Source: Silene latifolia
Taxonomy: Eukaryota > Streptophyta > Magnoliopsida > Caryophyllales > Caryophyllaceae
Direction of reading: 5' to 3'
NCBI RefSeq assembly: GCF_048544455.1
Contig: NC_133537.1
Coordinates: 75,526,166 to 75,590,165, forward strand
Length of the DNA stretch: 64,000 bases
Within the stretch, counting starts at the first letter, position 1. Each line of letters begins with the position of its first letter. The translations under genes and the position numbers were made by a program. This document shows, piece by piece, positions 63,483 to 64,000 of this stretch. The notes below the pieces were generated by a model, which searched no databases, had not been told where the DNA came from, and worked only from the letters and a program-made list of their open reading frames with translations.

Positions 63483-64000
63483 GTTGGTGTGAGGCTTTGA
63501 CCTCACAAGACGTGGTATGGTGTGATTATCATAAAGTTGTTATTTGAATGTTCTGTAATGCATGATTGGGTACGCTAATCTAATTGAATGATGATTAAAA
63601 AGGTAATAATTTGAGTTATCTGGCATGACTGGTTATACTTGTATGTATTCATGATACATGTTAATCTGTGATATGGTAAGGGGATGATATTCATGAGGTT
63701 ATTATCTGTTTTATTCATATAATATGTTGTGTTGGGATTGAGTAAAGTGGATTTGAGTAAGTTTTCTTGTCCGAAAAGTGATTTCTGAGTCAGTGTTTAT
63801 GGAATTGTACGTAGTTGTGATGTCTAACGGTGTGGTTGTGGCGCCTCGGGTGGTGATCCGGGCACGGTACTTAGTGTTGTGATGCGGGTATTTTCACACT
63901 GCGGTGTGTGGTTGGTGACGGTTTTGTGATACCGTCACGGTTGTGGTGGAGTAGACGGGATGATTATGATACGAGTTTTTGAAAGTACATACCAGTTATA

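Larger units (their letters stand above)
61153..64000 (+). other. Non-coding interior of element D
   Basis: 2.8 kb of GT/GA-rich DNA without a supported coding frame on either strand. Contains a palindrome cluster (61758-61940) and a small (TA)n run (63449-63478). Confidence 0.6.

Overview
This window looks like transposon-dense intergenic DNA from a eudicot plant. It is AT-rich, and every kilobase examined is a mobile element, a piece of one, or a microsatellite. The CTCGATCGAG / TACTCGATCGAGTA palindrome clusters in its Gypsy elements and the long Athila-type and Copia elements suggest the Caryophyllales, perhaps Caryophyllaceae such as Silene. That placement is recollection plus inference. 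I see no intact host gene, rRNA, tRNA or CRISPR array. The only host-derived coding DNA consists of fragments inside transposons: one exon of a filament-like plant protein (FPP) gene in a CACTA element, and unassigned gene-like pieces in an 11 kb inverted-repeat element.

Layout. 1-5824: the 5' part of a minus-strand Copia element (gag start, leader, PBS, 5' LTR). Its LTR carries a TIR transposon, which itself holds a Stowaway MITE. 5825-11880: an Athila-like LTR split by a 3.8 kb non-autonomous CACTA element (7736-11570). 11895-28413: the 3' half of an Athila-like element whose tail plus LTR is tandemly duplicated. The first tail copy is interrupted by a 9.1 kb Athila-lineage Ty3/Gypsy element (14238-23351, TSD ggtag, LTRs about 1.5% apart).

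28414-50155: a cluster of TIR elements (called E1-E7 here) sitting end to end, separated by (TA)n, sometimes with (CT)n or (TATC)n. Each intact terminus carries two copies of a GTGAG-type motif just inside the TA tract. The largest, E2 (29415-40706), holds gene-like fragments, a Stowaway MITE, a 731 bp hAT element, a foldback element, a 430 bp tandem duplication and a young 1.49 kb non-coding LTR element with identical LTRs. This cluster is my best candidate for an under-described system.

50156-52090: Athila ORF1-type remnant on the minus strand. About 52100-54914: 5' part of a plant L1-type LINE (ORF1, and an ORF2 endonuclease with disabling mutations). 54915-64000: a further LTR element (2.9 kb LTR containing a 1.1 kb TAA/CAA microsatellite, tRNA-iMet PBS, non-coding interior) that runs off the window. 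It contains a second CACTA element (58354-61149) related to the first.

The nesting gives a relative chronology: the Athila-like tail duplication is older than element C, and the CACTA elements are younger than the LTR elements they split. The 34568-36056 LTR element is among the newest insertions. Coordinates were read by eye, so boundaries of degenerate repeats are approximate.
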